Positions 16,348 to 26,911 of a stretch of 64,000 bases of DNA are shown piece after piece. This stretch comes from Mucilaginibacter tundrae (GTDB lineage Bacteria; Bacteroidota; Bacteroidia; Sphingobacteriales; Sphingobacteriaceae), in the NCBI RefSeq assembly GCF_013408825.1, contig NZ_JACCBZ010000006.1, positions 62,001 through 126,000 on the forward strand. The letters are read 5' to 3'. The notes under the pieces are model-generated. The model made no database searches. It saw nothing but the letters and a program-made list of their open reading frames with translations, and had not been told where the DNA came from. Positions within the stretch are counted from its first letter, which is position 1. Every line of letters starts with the position of its first letter. The position numbers and the translations under genes are program-made.

Positions 16348-16450
16348 TCAAAAATCAAAAGTAAAAATTCGTACTCCAAAAGCACCATTCCAATCAACAA
16401 TATATTATCGCAATATAAATCCGTTTTGAATTTTTACTTTTGATTTTTGA
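16348..16450. promoter_or_regulatory. Mirror-image promoters between holA and the HsdR_N gene
   Basis: Two perfect 23-bp inverted arms, 16348-16370 and 16428-16450, contain TACTTTTG, a match to the -7 consensus TAnnTTTG, pointing outward on each side. Each arm ends 6-8 bases from its start codon, so both mRNAs would begin with the same short leader. The 57 bp between the arms are AT-rich. Confidence 0.55.
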
Positions 16451-16458
16451 CTTTCAAT

Positions 16459-16926
16459 ATGGAACAACTGCAACCGCTTAACCTACCGCCCTATCCTTTT
16501 AAAATAAGTGATAGCAATGGGCAGTTAACGTTGTTTGATGAAATAAGAAAAAAACACCTGGTTATAACGCCTGAAGAATGGGTACGACAGCATTTTGTAC
16601 AATATCTGATCAACCAAAAAAAATACCCAAAAACATTAATCAAGCTTGAGGGTGGTGTAAAACTTAACGGTATGGCCCGAAGAACAGATATTGTTGTATT
16701 TAATCCTGCCGGTGAGAAAATTTTGATGGTAGAATGTAAGGCGCCATCTATCGCCATAAATCAAAAAGTATTCGATCAGGTTGCCCGATATAATATAACC
16801 CATAAAATTGGCTTGCTTGCGGTTACCAACGGCTTACAACATTACTATTGCGCAGTTGATTTTAACAATCAAAATTATCAATTCATTGAAGATTTGCCTG
16901 AATATGGCAGCTCAGAAAAACCCTAA
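16459..16926 (+). CDS. Type I restriction HsdR N-terminal-like (PD-(D/E)XK fold) protein
   Basis: A 155-residue stand-alone HSDR_N-like domain. It contains the nuclease-fold core: glutamate in TPEEWVRQHFVQYLI, aspartate in ARRTDIVVFNPAG and the E-x-K pair in ILMVECKAPS, followed by FDQVARYN. These are the residues of a PD-(D/E)XK active site. There is no helicase domain and no hsdM or hsdS nearby. Close relatives lie next to holA in many Bacteroidota, so a housekeeping nuclease role seems more likely than restriction. The 3' end overlaps the convergent kinase gene by 4 bases. The ATG chosen is preferred over an upstream TTG. Confidence 0.85.
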   Translation: MEQLQPLNLPPYPFKISDSNGQLTLFDEIRKKHLVITPEEWVRQHFVQYLINQKKYPKTLIKLEGGVKLNGMARRTDIVVFNPAGEKILMVECKAPSIAINQKVFDQVARYNITHKIGLLAVTNGLQHYYCAVDFNNQNYQFIEDLPEYGSSEKP

Positions 16927-18722
16927 ACCTGAATGGTCAGATTTTGTATTTTCTCCAACAATTCTTCCGGCTTAAATGGCTTGGATACATAATCATTCAT
17001 ACCTGAATTAAAAACGCGTTCCCTAATGTCAAACAGCGCGGAAGCTGTTAAAGCGATGATAGGTATATTTGCTTTTTTAGTGTCAGGCAGCTTTCTTATT
17101 TCAATAGCTGCATCAAATCCATTCATAATTGGCATTTGAAGATCCATTAAAATAATATCAAAGTTACCGTATTGCACCAGTTGAACCGCACGTTCTCCAT
17201 TTTCAGCAATTGTTGGGACGATATTCCATTTGGATAACAGCTTTTTCATCAGCATCACGTTAACCACATTATCTTCGGCTATAAGCATCCTGATATTGCT
17301 TAAAGTATCGTTTGCCTGGAACGGTAATTTATTATCAACCCTTGGAACATGTTGTTCGGTTGATACAGGAAACTCCATGTTAAATGAAAACTCCGATCCT
17401 TGCCCTACAACGCTATTAACATTCATTTTTAAGCCTTGTAATTCAAGCAGGCGTTTGATAATTGCCAGACCCAAACCGGTACCACCATATTGGCGGGTAG
17501 TGGTTATTGATTCCTGGGCAAAAGGCTCGAATATGGTATCTATATTGTGTTGATCAATACCTATCCCTGTATCCTTAACCGCAAAGTTCACAGTAATGGT
17601 ATTATGCCTGTCTTCAATTACGGTACACCTCACGCTAATACTGCCTTCCTTAGTAAATTTTATAGCGTTGCTAATGAGGTTAAAGATAATTTGGGTAATA
17701 CGGGTAGGGTCACCAAATAAAACTTTCGTGTTTAGGCTGCTGTCAACATCCAGTTTAAATAACAAGCCCTTTTCTTCTGCTTTAATTTTTTGACCGCCAC
17801 AAATGCCTTGCATTAGCTCGGTTAAATTAAAGCCTATATTCTCAAAAACAACTTTTCCCGATTCGATCTTATTAAAATCAAGTACATCATTTACTATAGC
17901 TAACAGATTTGACCCAGAGAATTTCAAGATCTCCAGGTTTTCCTTTTGATCGTGCCGGGGATTGCTCATCAATAGCAGATTACTCATACCAATAACGGCA
18001 TTTAACGGGGTACGAATCTCATGCGACATGGTAGAAAGGAACTCTGATTTTGCCTGTGATGATTTCTCGGCCTTTTCAATGGCGGAACCCAATTTTTCAT
18101 TTAACACTGCCTGGTCTTCCGATGTTTTTTTCAGCTCCTGAATGTTTCGATAAAACGCTGTGTAAAAATGGCTGTGTATATAAATAAGTATTATAAAGTT
18201 GGCAAATACAGCTATAATTATTGTGGATTGATCTATTTGTTCTGGTTTAAACTGAATAAAATAAGCGTCATTATACTGGATAACAACGAAAACCAACACC
18301 GGAATAAGATTCAGTATGGAATAAAAAATCCCATAGGTCTGGCCCAGCATATAAAAACTGAATATGATAACCATTATAACCATTTGAATGGTTACGATAT
18401 TTACATTTTGTAGCGTATAAAATACATTAAATAAGTTCGCTAGAGTAGCCAGGATAAGTAGCCCATGCGATACAACGCGCCAATTACCGTTATAAGTTAA
18501 AAGCTTAAAAAATAACACTGTGCAAACCAGCAGCACAACAGCAGTATAAGTAATCAATGGTTGAAACTGATAATAAATATTGCTTAATAGCGACGCGAGA
18601 GCGATAAATACAATGCCTAAACCATAATATAATAAGCGAATACGTGCCTGATCAAGAAATGATTGATCATCTGATAATATTTTATCAAGCGATAGGTTAA
18701 AAAAGCCGGCACTTTTGCTCAT
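16923..18722 (-). CDS. Hybrid sensor histidine kinase / response regulator
   Basis: A 599-residue inner-membrane kinase. The N-terminal sensor region (about 28-190) has six hydrophobic helices and no large periplasmic loop. A coiled coil (about 190-225) leads to the dimerisation domain with phospho-acceptor His234 (SHEIRTPLNAV). The ATPase domain follows, with NLISNAIKFTKEG, DTGIGI and GGTGLGLAI, then a C-terminal receiver domain with Asp527 (ILMDLQMP). No HPt domain or partner regulator is adjacent, so the output partner is unknown. The sensed signal probably lies in or near the membrane. Confidence 0.92.
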   Translation of the reverse strand: MSKSAGFFNLSLDKILSDDQSFLDQARIRLLYYGLGIVFIALASLLSNIYYQFQPLITYTAVVLLVCTVLFFKLLTYNGNWRVVSHGLLILATLANLFNVFYTLQNVNIVTIQMVIMVIIFSFYMLGQTYGIFYSILNLIPVLVFVVIQYNDAYFIQFKPEQIDQSTIIIAVFANFIILIYIHSHFYTAFYRNIQELKKTSEDQAVLNEKLGSAIEKAEKSSQAKSEFLSTMSHEIRTPLNAVIGMSNLLLMSNPRHDQKENLEILKFSGSNLLAIVNDVLDFNKIESGKVVFENIGFNLTELMQGICGGQKIKAEEKGLLFKLDVDSSLNTKVLFGDPTRITQIIFNLISNAIKFTKEGSISVRCTVIEDRHNTITVNFAVKDTGIGIDQHNIDTIFEPFAQESITTTRQYGGTGLGLAIIKRLLELQGLKMNVNSVVGQGSEFSFNMEFPVSTEQHVPRVDNKLPFQANDTLSNIRMLIAEDNVVNVMLMKKLLSKWNIVPTIAENGERAVQLVQYGNFDIILMDLQMPIMNGFDAAIEIRKLPDTKKANIPIIALTASALFDIRERVFNSGMNDYVSKPFKPEELLEKIQNLTIQV

Positions 18723-18832
18723 GCAATTGTTAGTATATTAAATTAAAGTTCAGGTTGTTAAATATATAACACTTAAGGCATATACCCAGTAACTTTGCTA
18801 TATATTTACAACTGATACAATACCATTTGCAA

Positions 18833-21466
18833 TTAGCAAGCCAAAGCAGTTAGATTCTCTTCAATTATCTTCAATTTCGCTTCAGCATCGGCCTTTTTCT
18901 TTAGCTCATTATCAATAATATCAGGTTTGGCATTATTCATAAAGCGCTCATTACTAAGCTTGGCATTCACCGACTGTAAAAAGCCGTCGAGATATTCTTT
19001 TTCCTTTTTCAATCTTTCACACTCAATGGCAGGGTCAATGGTTTCTTCCATTGGGATGAAAAACTCATCGGTACCTACCATAAAGCTAACAGCACCGCTA
19101 ATTTTATCATCAACAGAAGTAAGTTCAGTGACATTACCTAACTTTGAAATAATTGAACCGTAAGTGTCATAATTGATATTACCGCTTGATTTCACAGTAA
19201 GCTGTAGTGTTTCCTTCGGTGATATTTGTTTACTGTTGCGAACGTTTCTTATTTGAGTAACCACTTGCTTAACACTCTCAGTAGCAGTAAGCAGTTGAGT
19301 ATTTATTTCCCCATTTTTCAGTAATTGCGCAACAATACAACAATCTCTCTCGCTACGTTCTCCAAACAATTCGTCGTGCCACAGTTCTTCCGTTATAAAA
19401 GGCATAAACGGGTGAAGTATTTTTAGTATATTTTCAAAGAATGAAACAGTCGCCGTGTAGGTTTCTTTATCTATAGGTTGCTGATAAACAGGCTTTATCA
19501 TCTCCAGATACCAGGCGCAATAGTCATCCCATACCAATTTGTAAGTAGCCATTAAAGCTTCTGATAAACGATATTGCTTAAAGTTATCTTCAATCTCGGT
19601 TAAAGCCTGGTTAAAGCGACTATCAAACCACTCAATTGCTATTTTATTAGGATTAGATAAATTTTCGTCTATATCCCAACCTTTTATTAATTTAAAGGCG
19701 TTCCAAATTTTGTTAGCGAAGTTTCTTCCCTGTTCACAATAACTTTCATCAAACATCAAATCATTCCCGGCAGGTGAGCATAACAACATCCCTACCCTAA
19801 CACCATCAGCACCAAATTTTTCAATCAGCTCGATCGGATCAGGAGAGTTTCCTAATGATTTGGACATTTTACGCCCCTGCTTATCCCGAACAATACCAGT
19901 TAAATAAACATTCTCAAAAGGTAGTTTACCACGAAACTCATGACCAGCCATAATCATCCTCGCTACCCAGAAAAATAAGATCTCCGGAGCAGTAACTAAA
20001 TCATTGGTTGGATAATAATAATTGATATCAGCATTATCAGGATCTTTAAATCCGTCGAAAACAGATATCGGCCACAGCCATGATGAAAACCAGGTATCTA
20101 GTACATCTTCGTCTTGCAGTAAGTCTGCATCGGTTAAATTGGTATTATCAGGCGATATTTTTTTTGCTTCTTCTAAAGCTTCTGCATTAGTTTTCGCTAT
20201 AACGTATTGCCCGTTTGGTAAGTACCATGCTGGTATTTGTTGCCCCCACCACAATTGGCGGCTGATACACCAATCCTTCACGTTCTCCATCCAATGGCGA
20301 TAGGTATTAGTGAACTTTTCAGGAATCAATTTAATCTCACCATCCAAAACATAATCTAATGCAGGCTTAGCCAACTGATCCATTTTGCAGAACCATTGCA
20401 TGGATAATTTGGGCTCGATAACCGCATCCGTACGTTCAGAGAAGCCTATTTGTGATTTATAATCTTCAACTTTTTCTAATGAACCGGCTTCTTCCAAAAG
20501 CGGAGCTATTTTCTTACGTGCCACAAAACGATCTACACCAACTAAAATTTGCGCTTTCTCGTTCAGCGTGCCATCATCATTCAATATATCAATAACCGGC
20601 AGGTTATGTTTAATACCAAGTTCATAGTCATTTAAATCATGGGCAGGGGTAACCTTCAAGCAACCTGTACCAAAATCCATGGTTACATACTCATCCAGAA
20701 TAATTGGAATTTCCCTATTTATTAAAGGAATAATCGCATTTTTTCCATGCAGATGTAAATAACGTTCGTCATTAGGGTTGATACAGATTGCCGCATCAGC
20801 CATAATAGTTTCCGGGCGGGTTGTGGCTATTGTTAAATAACTATCCTCGCCCGAAATTTGATACTTGATATAATACAATTTCTGATTTACTTCCTTGCGG
20901 ATCACCTCCTCGTCAGAAACCGCGGTTTTACCTTGCGGATCCCAATTCACCATACGTACACCACGGTAAATAGAACCTTTTTTATATAGATGGATAAACG
21001 TTTCGATAACTGCATCGGATAATTCCTCGTCCATCGTAAAACGTGTACGATCCCAATCACATGATGCGCCTAATTTTTTAAGCTGATCTAAAATAATACC
21101 ACCGTATTTTTCCTTCCATTCCCAAGCGTAACTTAAAAAAGCTTCGCGACTAAGGTCTTTTTTTGCAATGCCGCGCTCTTTAAGCATGGCAACAACTTTA
21201 GCCTCGGTAGCAATACTGGCATGGTCGGTTCCCGGCACCCAGCATGCATTTTTGCCTTGCATACGGGCACGACGAATCAGCACATCCTGTATAGTATTGT
21301 TCAACATATGGCCCATGTGCAAAACGCCGGTAACATTTGGCGGCGGCATCACAATAGTATAAGGCTCACGTTCATCAGGCACCGACCTGAAAAACTTGTG
21401 CTGTAACCAATAGCTGTACCATTTATCTTCTGCTTCTTTAGGCTGATATGTTTTAGAAATACTCAT
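18833..21466 (-). CDS. valS: Valyl-tRNA synthetase
   Basis: An 877-residue class I aminoacyl-tRNA synthetase that charges tRNA-Val. The ATP-binding HIGH motif is HMGH (50-53) in [13 protein letters not shown], and KMSKS is at about 533 in [11 protein letters not shown]. The editing domain, [12 protein letters not shown] and [13 protein letters not shown], removes mischarged threonine. The C-terminal coiled coil (about 805-877, [16 protein letters not shown]) is the ValS-specific tRNA-binding arm. The ATG used is the second candidate; an upstream TTG is less likely. The 295-bp gap before the M13 gene shows no further gene. Confidence 0.97.
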   Translation of the reverse strand: MSISKTYQPKEAEDKWYSYWLQHKFFRSVPDEREPYTIVMPPPNVTGVLHMGHMLNNTIQDVLIRRARMQGKNACWVPGTDHASIATEAKVVAMLKERGIAKKDLSREAFLSYAWEWKEKYGGIILDQLKKLGASCDWDRTRFTMDEELSDAVIETFIHLYKKGSIYRGVRMVNWDPQGKTAVSDEEVIRKEVNQKLYYIKYQISGEDSYLTIATTRPETIMADAAICINPNDERYLHLHGKNAIIPLINREIPIILDEYVTMDFGTGCLKVTPAHDLNDYELGIKHNLPVIDILNDDGTLNEKAQILVGVDRFVARKKIAPLLEEAGSLEKVEDYKSQIGFSERTDAVIEPKLSMQWFCKMDQLAKPALDYVLDGEIKLIPEKFTNTYRHWMENVKDWCISRQLWWGQQIPAWYLPNGQYVIAKTNAEALEEAKKISPDNTNLTDADLLQDEDVLDTWFSSWLWPISVFDGFKDPDNADINYYYPTNDLVTAPEILFFWVARMIMAGHEFRGKLPFENVYLTGIVRDKQGRKMSKSLGNSPDPIELIEKFGADGVRVGMLLCSPAGNDLMFDESYCEQGRNFANKIWNAFKLIKGWDIDENLSNPNKIAIEWFDSRFNQALTEIEDNFKQYRLSEALMATYKLVWDDYCAWYLEMIKPVYQQPIDKETYTATVSFFENILKILHPFMPFITEELWHDELFGERSERDCCIVAQLLKNGEINTQLLTATESVKQVVTQIRNVRNSKQISPKETLQLTVKSSGNINYDTYGSIISKLGNVTELTSVDDKISGAVSFMVGTDEFFIPMEETIDPAIECERLKKEKEYLDGFLQSVNAKLSNERFMNNAKPDIIDNELKKKADAEAKLKIIEENLTALAC

Positions 21467-21761
21467 AGTTTGCAAAAATAATCAATTAGTTTATAGTTCA
21501 CGGTTCATGCCCTCAGTAATTGTAATTTATACTTGGAATTAGGAATAATCTACCACTAACCGTAAATCTTTATCTCGTAATCCTCTGCAACAATAATTTT
21601 ACAATTCCATTTTAGCAACCAAAACATAACCATCAAGGTAATTTTCAATAGATCATTTATTTAATTGGAGTTATCGATTTAAAAATCAAATCACTAAATA
21701 TATTACCCGCTTACAGGATTTTCCTATATTTTATTACCTTTAAGTTTAATTTGATCTCATT

Positions 21762-23837
21762 ATGGAATTTAAGTACTCGAATTTAGTACTTGCTGGAGTT
21801 TTATGCATTTCGGTAAGTGCTTTTGCGGTAGATGGTGGCAAAAAACCACATCATCCTGCCCCACCCACACATCCCAGAAAATTTATTGATTCGGCTAATA
21901 TGGACTTATCCATTAAACCCGGCGATGATTTTTATGATTATGCCGATGGTAACTGGATAAAAAACAATCCAATACCCGCTAAGGAAACCCGTTGGGGCAG
22001 CTTTAATACCCTAATACAGGATAACACAACCAAACTATTAAACTTACTGAAAGAAGTTAGCACTACATCTGCGCACCAGCCAAAAGGAAGCTTAAAACAA
22101 CGTGTAGGCGATTTATATGCCAGCGGAATGGATAGCTTAACCATTGAAAAACTAGGTTATACTCCTATCCAGCCGGATTTGAAACGTATCGATAGGATTA
22201 CATCAACACAAGGCGTTATTAATGAAATGGTTTACCAACGCGTACATGCATTGGGTAGTCCATTATTCAGGTTTGGTGTTGGTGGTGATGATAAGCACCC
22301 TAATGTAAATATTGTGGGGCTTGATCAAGGCGGCACCAGCTTGCCTGATCGTGATTACTATTTAAAAAACGACCCACGCACTTTAAAAATTCAGGAAGCT
22401 TATAAAAACTACCTGATAAGCCTATTCACACTGACCGGGACCAGTGCTGAAGAAGCTGAAAAAAATGCCGCGATTGTTTTTGACATTGAAAAAGCATTGG
22501 CAAAAGCACAATTAAGCCGTGTCGCCATGCGCGATCCAAACGTTACTTATAACAAATTTTCCGTGGTTGCATTCAGCAAAACTACGCCTCATTTAAATTG
22601 GGTACAATTACTACCCGAAATGAAAGCGCCAGGGCAAGATACTATCTTGGTAGGAGAGCCCGCATTTTTTAAAACTGCTGATAGCTTAGTAGCTGCGACA
22701 CCTGTGAGCGACTGGAAAGTTTATTTAAAATGGAATATCCTTAAAGGTTCGGCAGGATCATTAAGTTCTCCGTTTGTAGATGCCAGCTTTAAATTTAGCC
22801 AGGCTTTAAGTGGCCAAAAAGTTCAGGCGCCACGCACTGAGCGCATGTCAGGTATGGTTGATGGTAGTTTGGGCGAATTGTTAGGTCAATTATATGTTGA
22901 GAAATACTTTACTCCTGCAGCTAAGCAATACATGGTTAACCTGGTTAACAATTTAAAAACCACCCTTGGCGACCGCATACAACGCCTTGATTGGATGAGC
23001 GATGAAACCAAAGCACACGCGCTTAAAAAATTAGCCGCTTTCACCGTAAAAATTGGTTATCCTGATAAATGGCAAACTTATGATGCCGTTATCATAAACC
23101 GTGGTGATTATATAGGAAACTTAAGAAGCGTTGGCGAGTGGCGTTATAATTACATGGTAAGTCAATTAGGTAAGCCTGTTGATAAAACCCGTTGGGGAAT
23201 GACGCCGCCAACTGTTAACGCATATTACAATCCGTCAAATAACGAGATCGTTTTCCCGGCTGGTATATTACAGTTCCCTTTCTTTGATTTTGATGCTGAT
23301 GATGCAGTAAATTATGGAGGTATTGGCGCTGTGATCGGTCACGAAATGACGCATGGTTTTGACGATCAGGGTCGCCAATATGATGGCGATGGAACTTTGC
23401 GTGACTGGTGGACAAAAACTGATGCAGACAGGTTTAAAGTACGTGCCGACCAGGTTGTCGCGCAATACAATGCGTTCACCGTGTTAGATACCATCCATGT
23501 AAATGGCAAATTAACATTAGGCGAAAACCTTGCCGACTTAGGCGGTGTAAACATTGCTTATGAAGCGTTTAAAAAGACTAAAGAAGGCCAATCAAAAGAT
23601 ATTAAGATTGATGGTTTTACTCCAGATCAGCGTTTCTTCTTATCATGGGCACAAGTATGGAGAGGCTCACAAAGACCTGAAGCTGCTGCTCAGCGAATCT
23701 TGGTTGACCCGCACTCACCTGAGAAATATCGTTGTAACGCACCTATCAGCAATGTAGATGCATGGTATGCCGCATTTGACGTGCAACCAGGCGACAAAAA
23801 TTACAAAGCTCCTGCTGATAGGATAAAAGTTTGGTAA
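21762..23837 (+). CDS. M13 family zinc metallopeptidase (PepO/neprilysin-like)
   Basis: A 691-residue secreted peptidase. A signal peptide (about 23 residues, ending SAFA) is followed by the M13 N-terminal domain (PGDDFYDYADGNWIKNNPIP). The catalytic domain has zinc ligands His527 and His531 with Glu528 (VIGHEMTHGFDDQG) and Glu588 (GENLADLGG). The C-terminus has VDAWYAAFDVQPGDKNY, the conserved substrate-pocket end. It cleaves oligopeptides in the periplasm or outside the cell. It is a single-gene unit ended by a strong terminator. Confidence 0.95.
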   Translation: MEFKYSNLVLAGVLCISVSAFAVDGGKKPHHPAPPTHPRKFIDSANMDLSIKPGDDFYDYADGNWIKNNPIPAKETRWGSFNTLIQDNTTKLLNLLKEVSTTSAHQPKGSLKQRVGDLYASGMDSLTIEKLGYTPIQPDLKRIDRITSTQGVINEMVYQRVHALGSPLFRFGVGGDDKHPNVNIVGLDQGGTSLPDRDYYLKNDPRTLKIQEAYKNYLISLFTLTGTSAEEAEKNAAIVFDIEKALAKAQLSRVAMRDPNVTYNKFSVVAFSKTTPHLNWVQLLPEMKAPGQDTILVGEPAFFKTADSLVAATPVSDWKVYLKWNILKGSAGSLSSPFVDASFKFSQALSGQKVQAPRTERMSGMVDGSLGELLGQLYVEKYFTPAAKQYMVNLVNNLKTTLGDRIQRLDWMSDETKAHALKKLAAFTVKIGYPDKWQTYDAVIINRGDYIGNLRSVGEWRYNYMVSQLGKPVDKTRWGMTPPTVNAYYNPSNNEIVFPAGILQFPFFDFDADDAVNYGGIGAVIGHEMTHGFDDQGRQYDGDGTLRDWWTKTDADRFKVRADQVVAQYNAFTVLDTIHVNGKLTLGENLADLGGVNIAYEAFKKTKEGQSKDIKIDGFTPDQRFFLSWAQVWRGSQRPEAAAQRILVDPHSPEKYRCNAPISNVDAWYAAFDVQPGDKNYKAPADRIKVW

Positions 23838-23860
23838 GCACATGTTTTACAATATTAATT

Positions 23861-23896
23861 AATAACAAAGCCCGGTAATTATCGGGCTTTGTTATT
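23861..23896 (+). terminator. Terminator of the M13 peptidase gene
   Basis: A perfect 14-bp stem, AATAACAAAGCCCG with CGGGCTTTGTTATT, around an 8-base loop, 23 bases after the stop. The downstream arm contains the T-rich end TTTGTTATT. Confidence 0.85.
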
Positions 23897-23937
23897 CAGC
23901 TTTATATAGTATTGAAAGTCACCCAAAATCAATTTAA

Positions 23938-25458
23938 ATGAAAAAAATAATCTTCTTTTTGTTATTTAATATTTTCACAGTGATGTTTTGCTTCGCGCAG
24001 CAACCATCATTTATTACAAATGACTTAGATGCCTACATTAACAAAGGATTAAAAGACTGGAATTTACCTGGACTTGCCATAGCTATTGTTAAAGACGGCA
24101 AAGTAGTAGTGATGAAAGGGTATGGCGTACGAAATGTTAAAACTAATGAACCTGTAGATGAGAACACATTATTCATGATAGCCAGTAACACCAAACTTTT
24201 TACTGCTACCGCATTAGCACAACTGGACTATGATAAAAAGATCTCACTGAATGACAAGATCAGCAAATACTTTCCTGATTACACACTTTATGATCCCAAC
24301 ACTTCGGCTTTGGTTACAGTAAGGGATATGCTTAGTCACCATATCGGTACAAAAACATTTCAGGGAGATTTTACCTATTGGAACAGCACTTATACCCGTA
24401 AGCAAATTATGGATAAAATGAAACTGATGAAACCGGTTAATGGTTTCAGGCAAACATTTGGCTATTGCAATAGTTGCTTTTTAACTGCAGGCCAGGTAAT
24501 AGAAGCCGCTACAGGTAAACCATGGGAAACCGAAATAAGGGATAGTATTTTAACGCCGATGGGAATGACAAATACCTACACTTCCGGCGCTGACATGGCG
24601 AATATGAAAGATGCCGCGCAGCCTTATTCAACGTTTTTTACCGGGCAATTAACCGCATTACCTTATGACAGGCTTGATAATCTTGCACCGGCTGCAAGTT
24701 TGGTAAGCTGTGTGAAGGATTTGGCCAAATGGCTTACAATGCAATTAGATAGTGGAAAATTTGAAGGCAAACAAATTATTGAATGGAAAGCCCTGCAAAA
24801 AACCCGCGATATGAATACTGTTATCACTAGCAGAAAATCACCATACCTGCCAAGTAACTTTAGCGGATACGGGTTAGGTGTTGATATTACTGATTACAAC
24901 GGCAAACAAGTATTTTCTCATACCGGTGGTGCAGACGGCTTCGTTACCAATACATGTTTTGTTCCGGAAGAGCATTTGGCAATAACTATTTTAACTAATA
25001 ATGATAATCAGGATTTTTTTGAGGCCCTACGCTATCAAATATTAGATGCTTATTTAGGGGTACAAAATACCGACAGAAGCGCATTCTTCCTAAAGTACTT
25101 CAATCAGGAAATGAAGGAGACTGTAAAAACCACTACCGATATGCAGGCACGTGTAAAAGGCAAGATTCCCGAATTATCACTTTCGGCCTACGCCGGTACG
25201 TACGCGAATGAACTTTACGGAACAATTAGTGTTACCGCTGACAAGAAAGGCTTATCGGTTAAATTTAACAATCACGTAGACTATGCGGCCAGCTTAAAAT
25301 ATATGGATAACGGCGAATGGCTATTAACTTATACCAACGCGTCTTACGGTATTTTCCCGCTAAAATTTACTATTGAAAATGGCAAAGTAGTATCAACCGT
25401 AGTAAAGGTAAATGACGAGTTAGAATACGATCCTTATTTATTTACCAAAGTAGATTAA
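23938..25458 (+). CDS. Serine hydrolase, beta-lactamase (class C)-like
   Basis: A 506-residue secreted penicillin-binding-protein-like hydrolase. A signal peptide ends VMFCFAQ. The catalytic signature is Ser83-x-x-Lys86 (ASNTK) with Tyr176 (GYCN) and the third box HTGG (about 328). The C-terminal ~100 residues (YAGTYANELYGTISVTADKK) form a beta-rich DUF3471-like lipocalin domain. Family members include esterases, D-amino peptidases and beta-lactamases; the substrate is not predictable. Single gene between two terminators. Confidence 0.9.
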   Translation: MKKIIFFLLFNIFTVMFCFAQQPSFITNDLDAYINKGLKDWNLPGLAIAIVKDGKVVVMKGYGVRNVKTNEPVDENTLFMIASNTKLFTATALAQLDYDKKISLNDKISKYFPDYTLYDPNTSALVTVRDMLSHHIGTKTFQGDFTYWNSTYTRKQIMDKMKLMKPVNGFRQTFGYCNSCFLTAGQVIEAATGKPWETEIRDSILTPMGMTNTYTSGADMANMKDAAQPYSTFFTGQLTALPYDRLDNLAPAASLVSCVKDLAKWLTMQLDSGKFEGKQIIEWKALQKTRDMNTVITSRKSPYLPSNFSGYGLGVDITDYNGKQVFSHTGGADGFVTNTCFVPEEHLAITILTNNDNQDFFEALRYQILDAYLGVQNTDRSAFFLKYFNQEMKETVKTTTDMQARVKGKIPELSLSAYAGTYANELYGTISVTADKKGLSVKFNNHVDYAASLKYMDNGEWLLTYTNASYGIFPLKFTIENGKVVSTVVKVNDELEYDPYLFTKVD

Positions 25459-25470
25459 TCTTATATTGAG

Positions 25471-25505
25471 AACCGTAGGAGTTTTTGAATACTCCTGCGG
25501 TTTTG
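25471..25505 (+). terminator. Terminator of the serine hydrolase gene
   Basis: A 12-bp stem, AACCGTAGGAGT with ACTCCTGCGGTT (one G-T pair), around an 8-base loop, followed by TTGATT and starting 12 bases after the stop. Confidence 0.8.
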
Positions 25506-25553
25506 ATTACAAATTACTGACTAGTATTGATCACCCCATTTGAAGCAAACATA

Positions 25554-25561
25554 TATCTTTG
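25554..25561 (+). promoter_or_regulatory. -7 promoter element of the MBL-rhodanese gene
   Basis: TATCTTTG matches TAnnTTTG and ends 8 bases before the ATG chosen, giving a very short leader. It also argues against the in-frame TTG upstream, which would lie before the promoter. Confidence 0.5.
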
Positions 25562-25569
25562 CACCGAAT

Positions 25570-26910
25570 ATGATTATCCATCAATTTTACGATAAAGGCT
25601 TGGCGCATGCCTCCTACGCGATCATCAGGACAGGGAAAATGATTGTGATCGACCCATCACGGGACCCTCAACCTTACTATGACTTTGCCACGCTACACGA
25701 AGCTGATATTATTGGCGTAATAGAAACTCACCCCCATGCCGATTTTGTAAGCTCTCATCTGGAAATACACCAAACTACCGGTGCAACTATTTACGTAAGC
25801 AAACTTACCGGTTCAACGTATCCTCACGAAAGCTTTGATGACGGAGATGTTATTGAATTGGATGATATCAAACTAAAAGCTATCAATACGCCTGGCCATT
25901 CACCCGATTCTATTTGTATTTTATTGCAGAACGAGCACGGGCACGATGCCGCCATTTTTACAGGTGATACTTTATTTGTTGGGGATGTTGGCAGACCTGA
26001 TTTACGTGAAGACGCAGGCAATATCACCGCTAAAAAAGAGGAATTGGCTAAGCTAATGTATCATTCCACACGTGATAAGCTAATGCATTTGCCTAAAAAT
26101 GTAATAGTTTATCCCGCACATGGGTCCGGCTCGTTATGCGGTAAAAACATGAGTGCTGATTTGCAAAGCACAATTGGTCGTGAGTTGCGCGAAAACTACG
26201 CGCTGCAATTGATGAACGAGTTACAATTTGTTAAAACACTAATTACTGATCAGCCCTTTGTGCCTAAATACTTTGGGCATGATGTGGAATTAAATAAAAC
26301 CGGTGCCCCTTCGCTACAAAACAGCATTGATGCTATTGAAAAATCAGCTTCCATCTCTGATAAAAATACGGTCATTATTGACACCCGACCAAAAGCTGAT
26401 TTCAGAAAAGGCCAAATAAAAGGATCGATCAATCTACAAAATGGTGAGAAATTTGAAACTTGGCTAGGTTCAATCATCAGTCCAAATGAAAAATTCTATC
26501 TGATTGCTAATACTGATAACGAACTGGATATAATGATCAAAAAAACGGCTAAAATTGGTTATGAAGGAAATATAAAAGCGGCTCTATTAACGCCGGATAA
26601 TGCAAATGAGAAATCAGCTGACCTTGACCTGTCCGATTTCCAAATTAATCAGGGTAATTATACCATTGTTGATGTGCGCAATTGGGGTGAGGTTAATGAT
26701 GGAACATTATTTACGAACCCAATTATCATTCCTTTACCTGAACTGCGTGAACGCATCAGCGAGATCCCAACTGATAAACCCATAGTTGTACACTGCGCTG
26801 CTGGTTATCGCTCGGCTGCGGCTTCCAGTATACTCGCGGCACAAATAAAATCTGTTCCTGTTTATGATTTAGGTGAGGAGATTTTGGAAATAGCAAAGAC
26901 CAACGCTTAA
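25570..26910 (+). CDS. MBL-fold hydrolase with two rhodanese domains (persulfide dioxygenase-like)
   Basis: A 446-residue cytoplasmic protein. The N-terminal metallo-beta-lactamase fold (1-250) has His54-x-His56-x-Asp58, His113 (TPGHSPDS), the GDTLFVGDVGRPDL aspartate and YPAHGSGS. The position after Asp58 is Phe rather than the His of binuclear enzymes, as expected for mononuclear iron persulfide dioxygenases (ETHE1/CstB type). A first rhodanese domain (about 255-350) lacks an active-site cysteine. The second (about 360-446) keeps Cys409 in VVHCAAGYRSAAAS. It likely oxidises or transfers sulfane sulfur. mnmD follows after 1 base, so they are one operon. Confidence 0.88.
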   Translation: MIIHQFYDKGLAHASYAIIRTGKMIVIDPSRDPQPYYDFATLHEADIIGVIETHPHADFVSSHLEIHQTTGATIYVSKLTGSTYPHESFDDGDVIELDDIKLKAINTPGHSPDSICILLQNEHGHDAAIFTGDTLFVGDVGRPDLREDAGNITAKKEELAKLMYHSTRDKLMHLPKNVIVYPAHGSGSLCGKNMSADLQSTIGRELRENYALQLMNELQFVKTLITDQPFVPKYFGHDVELNKTGAPSLQNSIDAIEKSASISDKNTVIIDTRPKADFRKGQIKGSINLQNGEKFETWLGSIISPNEKFYLIANTDNELDIMIKKTAKIGYEGNIKAALLTPDNANEKSADLDLSDFQINQGNYTIVDVRNWGEVNDGTLFTNPIIIPLPELRERISEIPTDKPIVVHCAAGYRSAAASSILAAQIKSVPVYDLGEEILEIAKTNA

Positions 26911-26911
26911 T

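Noticed and set aside
16459..16926. Possible restriction-modification or defence system from the HsdR_N-like domain
   Set aside because: There is no helicase part, no methyltransferase or specificity gene nearby, and the gene neighbours holA; a stand-alone housekeeping protein is the simpler reading.
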